From NCBI GenBank assembly GCA_947476925.1, contig CANJSF010000002.1, positions 1-64,000 of the forward strand: 64,000 bases of DNA, written 5' to 3'. This DNA comes from Rhodospirillaceae bacterium. Its GTDB lineage: Bacteria; Pseudomonadota; Alphaproteobacteria; Rhodospirillales; Rhodospirillaceae. Position 1 is the first letter of the stretch, and every line of letters starts with the position of its first letter. The translations under genes and the position numbers were made by a program. Below, piece by piece: positions 37,103-46,620 of this stretch. The notes under the pieces were generated by a model. That model was not told where the DNA came from, made no database searches, and was given only the letters and a program-made list of their open reading frames with translations.

Positions 37103-38674
37103 GTGGCTGGCACACCTAAAATTTATCCCATCATTCTCTCGGGCGGCTCGGGCTCTCGGCTGTGGCCGTTGTCGCGGGAAGATTTTCCGAAACAACTCCA
37201 AGCCTTGGTGAGTGAACAAACCTTGTTGCAGGAAACGGCCTTACGCCTCAAAGGCGATGGCCTGCGCGTTGAAGCGCCGATCATTGTTTGCAACGAAGCA
37301 CATCGTTTTATTGCCGATGAACAACTGCGTGCCGTTGGCATCACGCCCAAAGCTATTGTCATCGAACCGCAAGGCCGCAACACGGCTCCGGCCATTGCCG
37401 CAGCTGCCTTGTTACTCAAAGCCGAGCCCGATGCGTTGTTTTTATCGATGGCCTCTGACCATATCGTGCGTAAGCCCGAGGCCTTTCGCGCAGCGGTGCT
37501 GGCGGCCATTCCAGTGGCGCAGTCGGGGCGGTTGGTCACGTTTGGTGTAACGCCGACGTATCCTGAAACAGGTTACGGCTACATCAAACGCGGCGCGCCA
37601 ATTGGCAATACCAAAGGATTTGCGGTCGAGCGTTTCGTTGAAAAGCCCGACGCGCTTACCGCATCAGCCTACCTGAAAGACGGCGGCTACGATTGGAACG
37701 CGGGCATTTTTATGTTTCCGGTCGGCATGTTTTTGGACGAGATGAAAAACTACGAACCCGACATTATCGCGGGTTGCCAAAGTGCGCTGAACCTTGGCAA
37801 GAACGATTTATTTTTTTTCCGTCTTGATGCCGAGACATTTGCAAAAATACCCAGCCGCTCTATCGATCACGGTTTAATGGAGCGCACAAAAAATGCAGCA
37901 GTTGTGCCGGTTGATATGGCGTGGTCCGATGTGGGCTCGTGGTCGGCCCTGCACGCCCAAACGCCATCAGATTCAAACGGCAACGCGCTGATTGGTGATA
38001 TCCTTGCCATCGATACCCAGAATTCGTACGTCCGCAGCAGCAAGCAAATTACCGCCACGCTGGGCGTGAAAAATCTTACTATCGTGGTCACGCAGGACGC
38101 TGTCTTGGTCGCCGACAAATCGCGCGACCAAGACGTCAAAGCGATTGTCGATCAACTCAAAGCGAAGAAGCGCCCCGAAGCTACGCAACATGTGCGCACA
38201 TTCCGGCCGTGGGGCTGGTTTGAAACCACCGACGAAGGCCCGCGGTTTAAGGTCAAGCGCATTTGCGTCAAGGCGGGCGGTCAGCTGTCGTTGCAAAAAC
38301 ACGCTCATCGCTCAGAGCATTGGGTGGTGGTGACGGGCAGGGCGTTAGTGACGTGCGACGGCCAGGAATTCACGCTGGGTGAAAATCAATCGACCTTTAT
38401 CCCAGCCGGCGCGGTTCACCGGCTTTCCAACACCTGGAAAGAAGAACTGCACATGATCGAAGTGCAGTCGGGCTCGTATGTGGGCGAGGATGATATTGTG
38501 CGGTTGGCCGACAATTATGGCCGCGCACCCGAGGTTCAAAAGCCTGGGCTAAAAGCGCCTGTTAAATTAAAGCCGAAGAAAAAGCCAAAATTGAAACGAA
38601 AAATACGTCGAAAGGCGGGGGCCATTCCCTCCAAGCGACGCGTCGCTCGCCGTCGCAGCACGCGTCGGCGCTAA
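37103..38674 (+). CDS. manC: Mannose-1-phosphate guanylyltransferase / mannose-6-phosphate isomerase with a basic tail
   Basis: It makes GDP-mannose and may also carry type II PMI activity. The nucleotidyltransferase starts YPIILSGGSGSRLWPLSREDFPKQ, with FVEKPDALTA further on. The cupin-type isomerase domain begins near residue 365: RPWGWFETTDEGPRFKVKRI and GQLSLQKHAHRSEHW. The classical protein ends near residue 475-480, but this one has an extra tail of about 40 residues, extremely rich in Lys and Arg (KPKKKPKLKRKIRRKAG and RRVARRRSTRRR). The GTG start has only weak ribosome-binding sequence. Confidence 0.9.
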   Translation: MAGTPKIYPIILSGGSGSRLWPLSREDFPKQLQALVSEQTLLQETALRLKGDGLRVEAPIIVCNEAHRFIADEQLRAVGITPKAIVIEPQGRNTAPAIAAAALLLKAEPDALFLSMASDHIVRKPEAFRAAVLAAIPVAQSGRLVTFGVTPTYPETGYGYIKRGAPIGNTKGFAVERFVEKPDALTASAYLKDGGYDWNAGIFMFPVGMFLDEMKNYEPDIIAGCQSALNLGKNDLFFFRLDAETFAKIPSRSIDHGLMERTKNAAVVPVDMAWSDVGSWSALHAQTPSDSNGNALIGDILAIDTQNSYVRSSKQITATLGVKNLTIVVTQDAVLVADKSRDQDVKAIVDQLKAKKRPEATQHVRTFRPWGWFETTDEGPRFKVKRICVKAGGQLSLQKHAHRSEHWVVVTGRALVTCDGQEFTLGENQSTFIPAGAVHRLSNTWKEELHMIEVQSGSYVGEDDIVRLADNYGRAPEVQKPGLKAPVKLKPKKKPKLKRKIRRKAGAIPSKRRVARRRSTRRR

Positions 38675-38710
38675 AACGGGCGGGGCACTTCATGAGAGGC
38701 AGAGTCTGCC

Positions 38711-39718
38711 ATGACCAAGCTCCATCGCCGCAGAATGCTTGCGGGCAGCGCAGCGCTTAGCATCCATACCATGACCGCCCAAGCCGACGAAAAAAACTCG
38801 ACCATGCAGCCTTTCGCCAAGGGCGATGTTTTCGTAGGCGCAACGCTGCTGAACAACCCTGCCGATGATCATGCTGGTGTGGGCCGTATCATTCAGTATG
38901 ACGCGAACCTCAAACAAAAAGGTGTGCTGTGGGTGAACGGCACAACGCATTTAGTGGGTGGGTTGACCTTCGCGCCCGATGGCACGCTGTGGGCGTTTGA
39001 TAACTTAGCTTGGCTTGTGCTCACCGTCGGGCGTGACGGTAAGCAAAGGTGGATTAAGCGGCTGCTCGATCGCGCCATAGGAAAGGTGCAGTTTCTGGCC
39101 AATGGCCACATGCTTTTTACAGAATACTTCAAAGGCGACGCCCAACCTGAAACGCTGAGCACACGCTATCTCACGCTTCCCGATCATCCCGGCCAAGTCG
39201 GCGTTGGTCAGATTTATGAGTTTGATGCCAGCCTTAAACAGGTGCGCACCTATACGCCGGATGTCCATGGCGGCATGTCGCGCAGTATGGCGATCACCCA
39301 TGCCACTTTGGGCAGCGACGGCAAAACGTTGATCTATACGTCTGAAACAGGCCCGCGATTGATGCGCTTTGATACCGGCACGGACAAACAATTGCCCGAT
39401 CTCAAAACTCTGCCGCCATCACAAGGCGGTCCACCTGCAATGTTTTTTGATGTGGCGCGCACCGGTAACAAAGTTCTGGTTCCGCTCGGCAACAAGCTGG
39501 CCGTGATCGACGAGCAGTCTGGCCAAGACCTCGCCAATTTCCCGCTGCCAGGATTCGGCTGGGCTGTTGTTACGTCATCCGCCGATGGCGCGTTCGGCTA
39601 CGTGGCCAATTGGTTTACCGGCGATGTGGCGAAAGTTTCCCTGACGGACGGTGCCATTGCGGCGCAGACAAAAATTTCGCCCAAATGTATTTCGGGCATC
39701 GCCCAATTTGGCGGCTAA
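38711..39718 (+). CDS. Exported beta-propeller-like protein with Tat-type signal
   Basis: The 335-residue protein starts with a twin-arginine-like signal (HRRRMLAGSAALSI, then a TAQADE cleavage region). The mature part consists of repeated short strands with aspartate/glycine turns typical of a propeller: GRIIQYDANL, GGLTFAPDGTLWAFDN, GQIYEFDASL, TLIYTSETGPRLMRFD, LAVIDEQSG and FGYVANWFTGDVAKVSL. I do not recognise a family with known function. It starts a four-gene run with YciI, MOSC and Rieske genes. Confidence 0.65.
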   Translation: MTKLHRRRMLAGSAALSIHTMTAQADEKNSTMQPFAKGDVFVGATLLNNPADDHAGVGRIIQYDANLKQKGVLWVNGTTHLVGGLTFAPDGTLWAFDNLAWLVLTVGRDGKQRWIKRLLDRAIGKVQFLANGHMLFTEYFKGDAQPETLSTRYLTLPDHPGQVGVGQIYEFDASLKQVRTYTPDVHGGMSRSMAITHATLGSDGKTLIYTSETGPRLMRFDTGTDKQLPDLKTLPPSQGGPPAMFFDVARTGNKVLVPLGNKLAVIDEQSGQDLANFPLPGFGWAVVTSSADGAFGYVANWFTGDVAKVSLTDGAIAAQTKISPKCISGIAQFGG

Positions 39719-39730
39719 CGGAGGTCATAC

Positions 39731-40015
39731 ATGCTTTGTACCATTATTGCGTTCGATAAACCGGGTCATGTGGACCTTCGCATGAAAACACGACCTTCGC
39801 ATTTAGAATGGATGGATAAAGAAAACCCCCAAGCCCTTTTTGTTGGCCCCATTTTGGCCGACGACGGCCAAACGCCCATTGGTTCTCTGTTTGTCGTGGA
39901 TTTTGAAAGCCTTGATGCGGCCAAGGCCTTTGCGTCGCGCGACCCATATGCCCATGCCGGATTGTTCGAACGCGTGACCATCCAACCCACTCGCAAAGTG
40001 CTGCCGAAAACTTAA
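39731..40015 (+). CDS. YciI-family protein
   Basis: A 94-residue ferredoxin-fold protein. It shows the YciI pattern: LCTIIAFDKPGHVDLRMKTRPSHLEWM (with the conserved His), LFVGPILADDGQTPIGSLFVVDFESLDAAKAFASRDPYAHAGLFERV. The family is related to muconolactone isomerase-like barrels and its biochemical role is mostly unknown. A strong GGAGGT precedes the ATG by five bases. It is 12 bases after the propeller gene. Confidence 0.88.
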   Translation: MLCTIIAFDKPGHVDLRMKTRPSHLEWMDKENPQALFVGPILADDGQTPIGSLFVVDFESLDAAKAFASRDPYAHAGLFERVTIQPTRKVLPKT

Positions 40016-40029
40016 AGCGATTTATTTCG

Positions 40030-40785
40030 ATGGGCATCACGATCGCTCACCTTTTTCGCTATCCGATAAAAGGTTTGAGCGCTGAAAGCATGATGTGCGC
40101 AACACTTGCAGCCGGGCGCGCATTTCCAGGCGACCGGCGTTTTGCTTTGCGTCACGCTGCCAGTGCATTTGATGCTGCGCAGCCAACCTGGCAGCGCAAG
40201 CGCGAATTCGCCATGCTTGCGCACACGGCAGAGTTAGCCAAACTGAACACCTCCTTTGACGTTGTCACGGGCGCGTTTTGCGTCTCCACCAGCGGCAGCG
40301 CAATTTTTATCGGCAACATCTCGACTGACGCCGGTCGTTGCGGAGCCCAGAACGCGATCAGCGCGGTCATCAACGATTCACGCGGGTCCTTGCAACTGGT
40401 CGATGCAGGCGAGATTGCGCTGACAGATTCTAACAAACCCTACTTGTCCATCATCAATCTCGCTTCGCTCAAAGATATGGCCGACAAAATTGGTCAGCCG
40501 GTGGACGTGGCGCGCTTTCGCGGCAACATTATCATTGATGGCTTAGCGCCATGGGCCGAGTTTGAGTGGGTGGGCAAAACGATTTGCATCGGCTCTGCGG
40601 AGCTGACCGTCACCAAACGCATCGAGCGTTGCGCTGCGACAACAGTAAATCCTGCCACGGCGGCGCGCGATCTCGATGTGCCGTCGTTGCTCCGTCAGCA
40701 TTACGGCCATGTCGATTGCGGTGTGTTTGCCGAGGTGGTGGCCGGAGGCGAGGTGTGTGTTGGACATGCGGTCACCGCCGAATGA
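40030..40785 (+). CDS. MOSC domain protein
   Basis: The 251-residue protein has the MOSC_N beta-barrel (IAHLFRYPIKGLSAESM) and the MOSC domain with the conserved Cys in KRIERCAATTVNPATAARDLD, followed by LLRQHYGHVDCGVFAEVV. MOSC domains bind a molybdenum cofactor or a persulfide intermediate. In this cluster it probably works with the Rieske protein whose gene overlaps its stop (ATGA), as in mARC/YcbX-like reductase pairs that join a MOSC and an iron-sulfur unit. That is inference. Confidence 0.85.
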   Translation: MGITIAHLFRYPIKGLSAESMMCATLAAGRAFPGDRRFALRHAASAFDAAQPTWQRKREFAMLAHTAELAKLNTSFDVVTGAFCVSTSGSAIFIGNISTDAGRCGAQNAISAVINDSRGSLQLVDAGEIALTDSNKPYLSIINLASLKDMADKIGQPVDVARFRGNIIIDGLAPWAEFEWVGKTICIGSAELTVTKRIERCAATTVNPATAARDLDVPSLLRQHYGHVDCGVFAEVVAGGEVCVGHAVTAE

Positions 40786-41114
40786 CCCGCAAATTGTGCA
40801 CTCTCGCCGATCTTGCGGCCACCGGGGCCAAGGAAGTCATTCTTGACGACAACGGCGCGCGTATTTCGATCTTCATTATCAAACACGGCGACGGGGTCTT
40901 GGGGTATGTGAACTCCTGCCCTCATGCGCGGTTACCGCTGAATTGGCAAGACGACCAATTTTTTGATGTCACTGGCCTTTATTTATTATGCGCCAATCAC
41001 GCAGCTTATTTTGATACCGCCACGGGACAGTGTGTGCGCGGCCCCTGTAAGGGGGAGTCGCTTACCACTTTTCCAGTGGATCTTGATGGCGTTCACGTGA
41101 TCGCGTTGTCTTAA
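40782..41114 (+). CDS. Rieske [2Fe-2S] ferredoxin-like protein
   Basis: A 110-residue single-domain Rieske protein. The cluster ligands are in [12 protein letters not shown] and [12 protein letters not shown], that is C-x-H and C-x2-H, separated by about 20 residues. There is no signal peptide. The start at ATG 40782 overlaps the MOSC stop, so translation is coupled. It could pass electrons to the MOSC protein. Upstream in-frame sequence lies inside the MOSC gene and is not part of the protein. Confidence 0.88.
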   Translation: MTRKLCTLADLAATGAKEVILDDNGARISIFIIKHGDGVLGYVNSCPHARLPLNWQDDQFFDVTGLYLLCANHAAYFDTATGQCVRGPCKGESLTTFPVDLDGVHVIALS

Positions 41115-41155
41115 GCGGTGCCTTGCGGTTATGCTTGCATGCAAGGAGATCCGCC

Positions 41156-43096
41156 ATGACCGACGAGACCATTATTGAAGTACCATCTGCAATCGCCCAA
41201 AAAGCACTCGTCAACGAGCGCGTTTTTCGTGAGATGTATGAATCATCGGTGACGGATCAACTTGGGTTTTGGCGCGAACACGGCAAACGGCTCGAGTGGT
41301 TTGTGCCCTATCGTTCGGTCAAAGATGTCTCGTATAAGGCTGAAGATCTTCATATCCGCTGGTATCATGACGGCACGCTCAATGCGTCGATGAATTGTCT
41401 TGATCGCCATCTGGCTGCGCGCGCCACACAGACAGCGATCATTTGGGAAGGCGACGATCCCAAACAAAGCAAGTCCGTCACGTATGCTGAATTGCACGAG
41501 ATGACGTGCCGGCTAGCCAATGTGCTCAAATCGCTCGGCGCGAAAAAAGGCGACCGCGTTTGCATTTACATGCCGATGATCGTCGAGGCCGCCGTTGCCA
41601 TGCTGGCGTGCGCGCGTATTGGTGCTGTTCACTCGGTTGTTTTCGGCGGCTTTGCCCCGCACGCTGTTGCCGACCGCATCAATGACTGCAAGGCCAATAT
41701 CGTGATTACAGCCGATGAGGGCATGCGCGGCGGCAAAACAATCCCGCTGAAGGCCAATGTCGATGAAGCGCTTAAATCAGCGCCATCTGTTAAGCACGTG
41801 ATCGTGGTTAAACATACCGGCGGCGCAGTGGCTATGCGCTCGCCACGTGACGTTTGGTATCATGTGCAAACGGCAAGCGCCCATAAGTTCTGTGACGCAG
41901 TCGAAATGAATGCCGAGGACCCACTGTTCATTCTCTACACGTCGGGCTCAACCGGCAAACCCAAGGGCGTTTTGCATACCACCGGCGGATACTTAGTTTA
42001 TGCGTCTATGACGCACCAGTATGTGTTCGATTACAAAGACGGGGATATTTATTGGTGCACCGCAGATGTGGGCTGGGTCACGGGGCACAGCTACATTGTA
42101 TATGGGCCGCTGGCCAATGGCGCGACTACGTTGATGTTCGAAGGCGTACCCAACTACCCAGACAGCTCGCGGTTTTGGCAAGTCATCGACAAACACGGTG
42201 TGAATATCTTCTATACAGCACCGACCGCACTGCGCGCGTTAATGCGCGATGGCGACGGGCCGGTCAAACGCACATCGCGTCAAACATTACGTATCTTGGG
42301 AAGCGTGGGCGAGCCCATCAACCCTGAGGCCTGGCTGTGGTATCACCGCGTGGTTGGGGACAGTCGCTGCCCGATCGTCGACACCTGGTGGCAAACTGAA
42401 ACCGGCGGCATTCTCATTTCCCCTTTGCCGGGCGCCACAAGACTGAAACCTGGCTCGGCGACGTTGCCGTTCTTTGGCATCAAGCCGTGTTTGGTGGATG
42501 CCGAGGGTAAAGAACTCGAGGGTGCGGCCAGCGGCAATTTATGCCTCACCGATTCATGGCCGGGCCAAATGCGCACGGTGTATGGCGATCATCAGCGCTT
42601 CATCGACACTTATTTTAAAACGTACCCAGGCAAATACTTTACCGGCGATGGCTGCCGTCGTGATGCTGATGGTTACTATTGGATTACAGGCCGCGTCGAT
42701 GATGTCATCAATGTCTCGGGTCATCGGCTCGGCACCGCCGAAGTTGAAAGCTCGCTGGTCGGGCACAAAGCCGTGGCCGAAGCCGCTGTCGTTGGCTATC
42801 CGCACGACATCAAAGGGCAGGGGATCTATGCTTACGTCACGCTTAAACTCGGCATCGAATCGACCGATGCTTTGCGCGCTGAATTAATGAACTGGGTCGC
42901 CAAAGACATCAGTGCCATCGCCAAGCCCGATGTGCTGCAGTGGGCGCCGGGCTTGCCCAAAACGCGCTCGGGCAAAATCATGCGGCGCATTTTGCGCAAA
43001 ATCGCCGAAAACGATTTGTCGAACTTGGGCGATACTTCAACGCTCGCTGACCCCGGGGTGGTCGATGATTTGGTGAAGAATCGCGCAGCTTTCTAG
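41156..43096 (+). CDS. acsA: Acetyl-CoA synthetase (AMP-forming)
   Basis: This enzyme activates acetate to acetyl-CoA. The 646-residue form from ATG 41156 has a strong AAGGAGA site. Motifs: the P-loop-like [42 protein letters not shown] (the Trp favours acetate over longer acids), [17 protein letters not shown] and the acetylation-regulated Lys in [17 protein letters not shown] propionyl-CoA synthetase role is less likely. Its stop overlaps that of the TPR gene on the other strand. Confidence 0.95.
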   Translation: MTDETIIEVPSAIAQKALVNERVFREMYESSVTDQLGFWREHGKRLEWFVPYRSVKDVSYKAEDLHIRWYHDGTLNASMNCLDRHLAARATQTAIIWEGDDPKQSKSVTYAELHEMTCRLANVLKSLGAKKGDRVCIYMPMIVEAAVAMLACARIGAVHSVVFGGFAPHAVADRINDCKANIVITADEGMRGGKTIPLKANVDEALKSAPSVKHVIVVKHTGGAVAMRSPRDVWYHVQTASAHKFCDAVEMNAEDPLFILYTSGSTGKPKGVLHTTGGYLVYASMTHQYVFDYKDGDIYWCTADVGWVTGHSYIVYGPLANGATTLMFEGVPNYPDSSRFWQVIDKHGVNIFYTAPTALRALMRDGDGPVKRTSRQTLRILGSVGEPINPEAWLWYHRVVGDSRCPIVDTWWQTETGGILISPLPGATRLKPGSATLPFFGIKPCLVDAEGKELEGAASGNLCLTDSWPGQMRTVYGDHQRFIDTYFKTYPGKYFTGDGCRRDADGYYWITGRVDDVINVSGHRLGTAEVESSLVGHKAVAEAAVVGYPHDIKGQGIYAYVTLKLGIESTDALRAELMNWVAKDISAIAKPDVLQWAPGLPKTRSGKIMRRILRKIAENDLSNLGDTSTLADPGVVDDLVKNRAAF

Positions 43097-44484
43097 GTGC
43101 GTGCGCGCAATAACTGCATCACTGCTGCGCGTTGGTTTTCAACAATGCGCGCGTTGCCTTCCAGGTTCAGCTCACTGAACACTTGGCCAGCTTGGTCGAA
43201 GGCCGCAACAGCCTGTTTCAAATAATCGGGGCTTTGCACCGCCTCGCCTTTTTCTTTTAGTGCGGCACCAATGTTAGCCAACGTCGTGGCCCACACCAAG
43301 GGCGCGCGCTTACGGCTCATCACTTCGGCGATCTTGATGAACACGTTCACGGCCTTATCAAATAGGCCGGATTGATTGGTTAGTTTGCCCATCGTGATCA
43401 GCAAACCACCCAGCGAATTTTGAATGTCAGCCCACCGCGCCGGTGATTCCGTGATGGTCCAAATCGATGTGGCCTGGCCGAAAGCTTCCGCTGCTTCGTC
43501 CAGATAGCGCGTATCTTTGTTGATCTCGGCCATGATGTGCAGCGCCAAACCCAATCGCGTTTTAAGCGCGGCGTAGTCATCGGCAAAAATGTCTTTTCGC
43601 ACCATGCTCAGCGCGGTGCGGTAATATTCCACCGTTTTATCGGCCAGCTTGGCGTGATCGGTTGCGTCTGCAATCAATGACATGGCGTCGGCCATATGTG
43701 CGCCGAGCATGGCTTTTTCGTGCGGTGTAAATGCGTCGTCGCCTAAAATCAGCGCGCCGCGATACACAGAAACCGCTTTTTCGAGTGTCAGGACGTCGCC
43801 ACTTAATGCGCCGTCGAGTAGTAGCAACGCGGCATAACAAGCTTGCACTGTGGCACATTCGGCAACTGTGCCGAGGCTGTCGCCTTCTGCCACGTGTTTG
43901 ACTTTTTTAAGTGTCGGCCCAAAAAGAGAGGCGCGCGCGCGCAAACCCTCGTTGGATTCAACGTTCACCGCAGCGAGTGCTGCGCCAAAAATCAAATCAC
44001 CCACCGCCGCATCAAAAAATGCGGGCACTTCGATTCGTTCCAACGCGCTCAATGTTGCGCCGAGAGGCTGCACAGGTGTTGATGCACTTAAGAATCGCAA
44101 ACGCCAGGAACGCCCCGGCGTTGCGTCTTTGTTCAAGGCTGCGGCCGTAACAGCATCGCCCCAAATCAACAGGTCGGCATTTTCGCGCATCAGCCAGCGA
44201 CGGCCCAAGTCCACGGCCATAGATAAAAACACCGGTTGGGTGTTGTCGGCGCCTGGCGCGGTGAGTGGTCTTTCGGTGACGCGAACGGTAATGCCGATAC
44301 GGCCCGTGAGACGATCATGGATGTGGCGGGCGGCGCGGTTGTCGAGATCGCCGCTTAAAGGACTAATAATGATGCGCAGAGGCTCGGACCCAAAGACCAT
44401 GTCCTCGGGTTGATCCAAAGGCATGGCGGCAGGGTCAATCTCCCCCTGGCCACGTAGCCGGTCGATAAAAGAACTAAAAGCCAT
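43093..44484 (-). CDS. TPR-repeat protein with an N-terminal alpha/beta domain
   Basis: The protein has 463 residues. The N-terminal 150 residues have alternating strands ([33 protein letters not shown]) that loosely recall TolB/FlgO-type domains, but I do not recognise the family firmly. The C-terminal 300 residues are helical pairs like TPRs ([49 protein letters not shown]). No membrane segment or signal is seen. It is probably a cytoplasmic scaffold. I start it at ATG 44484. Confidence 0.7.
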   Translation of the reverse strand: MAFSSFIDRLRGQGEIDPAAMPLDQPEDMVFGSEPLRIIISPLSGDLDNRAARHIHDRLTGRIGITVRVTERPLTAPGADNTQPVFLSMAVDLGRRWLMRENADLLIWGDAVTAAALNKDATPGRSWRLRFLSASTPVQPLGATLSALERIEVPAFFDAAVGDLIFGAALAAVNVESNEGLRARASLFGPTLKKVKHVAEGDSLGTVAECATVQACYAALLLLDGALSGDVLTLEKAVSVYRGALILGDDAFTPHEKAMLGAHMADAMSLIADATDHAKLADKTVEYYRTALSMVRKDIFADDYAALKTRLGLALHIMAEINKDTRYLDEAAEAFGQATSIWTITESPARWADIQNSLGGLLITMGKLTNQSGLFDKAVNVFIKIAEVMSRKRAPLVWATTLANIGAALKEKGEAVQSPDYLKQAVAAFDQAGQVFSELNLEGNARIVENQRAAVMQLLRART

Positions 44485-44622
44485 GTCCCGTCCCGCTCGC
44501 CGACGTTTGCGCCAGCGTATTATTTTTTCTCGCACCAGATTAGAGGCGCGAAAGTATGAACTGTCAGATCAAATGGTTATCAGGACAGATTTAAGAAATT
44601 CTTGAGACTCGGGGGATCACGC

Positions 44623-44808
44623 CTAGAAGTCTGAACAGCGGCCTTTGCGTTCCCAATCGCCAAAGCGCGTGGGTTCGGGGCCCTGAGGACCGCCGATTTC
44701 ATCTAATATGGGAGTGCTAGACTCGGTTTGCCCCACTGGTAGCGGGGCCTTTGGCTTCAGCGCGGCCGCATCGGGGCTCAGCGGTAGGGGTAGGGCTTGC
44801 GATTTCAT
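44623..44808 (-). CDS. DUF1674 protein, succinate dehydrogenase assembly factor 4 homologue
   Basis: This small protein of 61 residues ends with EIGGPQGPEPTRFGDWERKGRCSDF, which is the almost invariant SDHAF4/DUF1674 signature. Mitochondrial SDHAF4 binds flavinylated SdhA during complex II assembly; the bacterial form is thought to do the same. The N-terminus is Pro/Ala-rich and variable. The ATG at 44808 is chosen because the longer frame would cross into htpX. There is no sdh gene in the window. Confidence 0.88.
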   Translation of the reverse strand: MKSQALPLPLSPDAAALKPKAPLPVGQTESSTPILDEIGGPQGPEPTRFGDWERKGRCSDF

Positions 44809-44862
44809 GGCACAGACATACCTCAGAGTGGAACGCGAGGCTAGAAAAAGGGCGAAATCAGA

Positions 44863-45750
44863 ATGAACACGATGCGGGTTGGCTTGCTCATTGCGGCAAT
44901 GACGGCTTTGTTTATGGGCATCGGTTATTTGATCGGCGCCGAACAAGGCATGCTGATCGCTTTCATGGCGGCCCTGGCTATGAATTTTTTTGCCTACTGG
45001 AATTCCGACAGCATGGTGCTGCGCATGTACGGTGCGCGCCAAGTGGGCCCCACAGACGCCCCTGAATTTTATGGGCTGGTACAACAGCTCGCAGCGCGTG
45101 CCCAACTACCTATGCCCAAAGTTTATATTATGGAGAACGATCAGCCCAACGCCTTTGCCACGGGCCGCAATCCTGAGAATGCAGCCGTGGCGGCGACGAC
45201 GGGGCTGTTGCGCATCCTGAGTCGCGATGAAATTGCTGGAGTTATGGCCCATGAACTCGCGCATGTGAAAAACCGTGACACGTTGGTGATGACCATCACG
45301 GCCACCCTCGCGGGCGCTATCGGTATGCTGGCAAATTTTGCGATGTTTTTTGGGCGCGGGAACAATCGTCAAAATCCGCTGGGCATTGTGGGGGTTCTGG
45401 CTGTCACCATTCTAGCGCCGTTGGCCGCCATGGTTGTGCAAATGGCGATCTCGCGAACTCGCGAATATGGTGCCGATGCGACCGGTGCGGAGATCTCTGG
45501 TAACCCGATGTCGCTAGCCTCGGCTTTGGCAAAACTTGAACAGGGCGCGAAGCAAATCGACAATCATGCCGCCGAGGCCAACCCCGCAACAGCACATATG
45601 TTTATCGTCAATCCGCTCCACGCGCATGCCGCAGATAGTTTGTTTTCGACACACCCAGCCACAGCCAATCGGATCGCACGGTTGCAAAGCATGGCTGGTG
45701 AAACGCCCGTGGCTGCAACCCCGCTTAGACGACGCGGGCCCTGGGGGTAA
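44863..45750 (+). CDS. htpX: Membrane zinc protease HtpX
   Basis: HtpX is an inner-membrane M48 protease for quality control of membrane proteins. The HEXXH zinc motif is [13 protein letters not shown], with membrane segments before it ([33 protein letters not shown]) and two after it ([29 protein letters not shown]). The third zinc ligand is in [14 protein letters not shown]. The length of 295 fits. It diverges from the SDHAF4 gene across 54 bases. Confidence 0.95.
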   Translation: MNTMRVGLLIAAMTALFMGIGYLIGAEQGMLIAFMAALAMNFFAYWNSDSMVLRMYGARQVGPTDAPEFYGLVQQLAARAQLPMPKVYIMENDQPNAFATGRNPENAAVAATTGLLRILSRDEIAGVMAHELAHVKNRDTLVMTITATLAGAIGMLANFAMFFGRGNNRQNPLGIVGVLAVTILAPLAAMVVQMAISRTREYGADATGAEISGNPMSLASALAKLEQGAKQIDNHAAEANPATAHMFIVNPLHAHAADSLFSTHPATANRIARLQSMAGETPVAATPLRRRGPWG

Positions 45751-45812
45751 ACAAACCTTCGCCTCGCTTCAGCCCAGGTCGTGCGCCATACTGGCCTAGA
45801 GGAGATTGGCCA

Positions 45813-46619
45813 ATGACCCCTGTGACCAGACATTATGCTTCCGTCCGATCCGGTCAGATGCATTATCGTCGGGCCGCACCTGAAGCGCCCTCGCTTCTTT
45901 CACCGCTTTTACTATTCCACATGAGTCCCAATTCGGGACGAATCTACGAGACGTTTTTGCGGGCGATCGGCCAAACACGATTGGCCATCGCGCCTGATAC
46001 ACCCGGATTTGGCGATTCTTCCTCACCCAGCCGCGCGCCCATGATCGAGGACTATGCCGCAGCCATGGGTGACATGATGGACGTTCTGAAGCTGAGATCT
46101 GTCGATGTGATGGGGTACCACACGGGCGCTGAAATTTGCGTGGCGCTCGCTCTGGCTCGGCCCGAGCAGATTCGAAAAGTGATTCTCGTCTCTGCGCCGA
46201 TTTTTACCGACGAAGAATTAAAGACATTTCGTGCCCACTATGCCCACGACAGCCTGAGCGAAGACGGAACCCATTTGGTGAAAAAATGGAAAGGGCATTT
46301 GCATTGGGCCGGCTCAGGCTGGACCAAAGAGCACGTAGCGACACAGTTTAACGACGCATTGCGCAACCCTGAAACCTCGTGGTGGGGGCATCATGCAGCG
46401 TTTTCATTTAAAATGGCTGAAGCGCTGTCACGCGTTCAACAACCCGTGCTCGTTCTCAATCCCGATGATGACCTTCACACGCAATCATGGCGTGCCGCGG
46501 CACTTATGAAAAATGGACGCATCGATCACTTGAAGGGATGGGGGCATGGCTTTCTGGATGTGCATACCGCCGCCGCCTGTGCCAAAGTCACCGCCTTCTT
46601 AGATTGTAAGGAAGCGTAA
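45813..46619 (+). CDS. Alpha/beta hydrolase-fold protein, first of a tandem pair, His at the nucleophile elbow
   Basis: The 268-residue protein has the alpha/beta hydrolase layout: LLLFHMSPNSGRIYE (oxyanion region), IAPDTPGFGDS, the nucleophile elbow VMGYHTGAEICVALA and the acid and base in VLNPDDDLHTQ and KGWGHGFLDVH. At the elbow the usual Ser (GxSxG) is replaced by His103 (GYHTG). Asp near 219 and His245 remain. It is followed one base later by a close paralogue. Substrate and catalysis are unknown. Confidence 0.85.
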   Translation: MTPVTRHYASVRSGQMHYRRAAPEAPSLLSPLLLFHMSPNSGRIYETFLRAIGQTRLAIAPDTPGFGDSSSPSRAPMIEDYAAAMGDMMDVLKLRSVDVMGYHTGAEICVALALARPEQIRKVILVSAPIFTDEELKTFRAHYAHDSLSEDGTHLVKKWKGHLHWAGSGWTKEHVATQFNDALRNPETSWWGHHAAFSFKMAEALSRVQQPVLVLNPDDDLHTQSWRAAALMKNGRIDHLKGWGHGFLDVHTAAACAKVTAFLDCKEA

Positions 46620-46620
46620 G

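Noticed and set aside
44809-45105. Longer frame for the SDHAF4-type gene reaching into htpX
   Set aside because: The extra part is antisense to htpX and is not similar to the DUF1674 family, whose small size fits the ATG at 44808.
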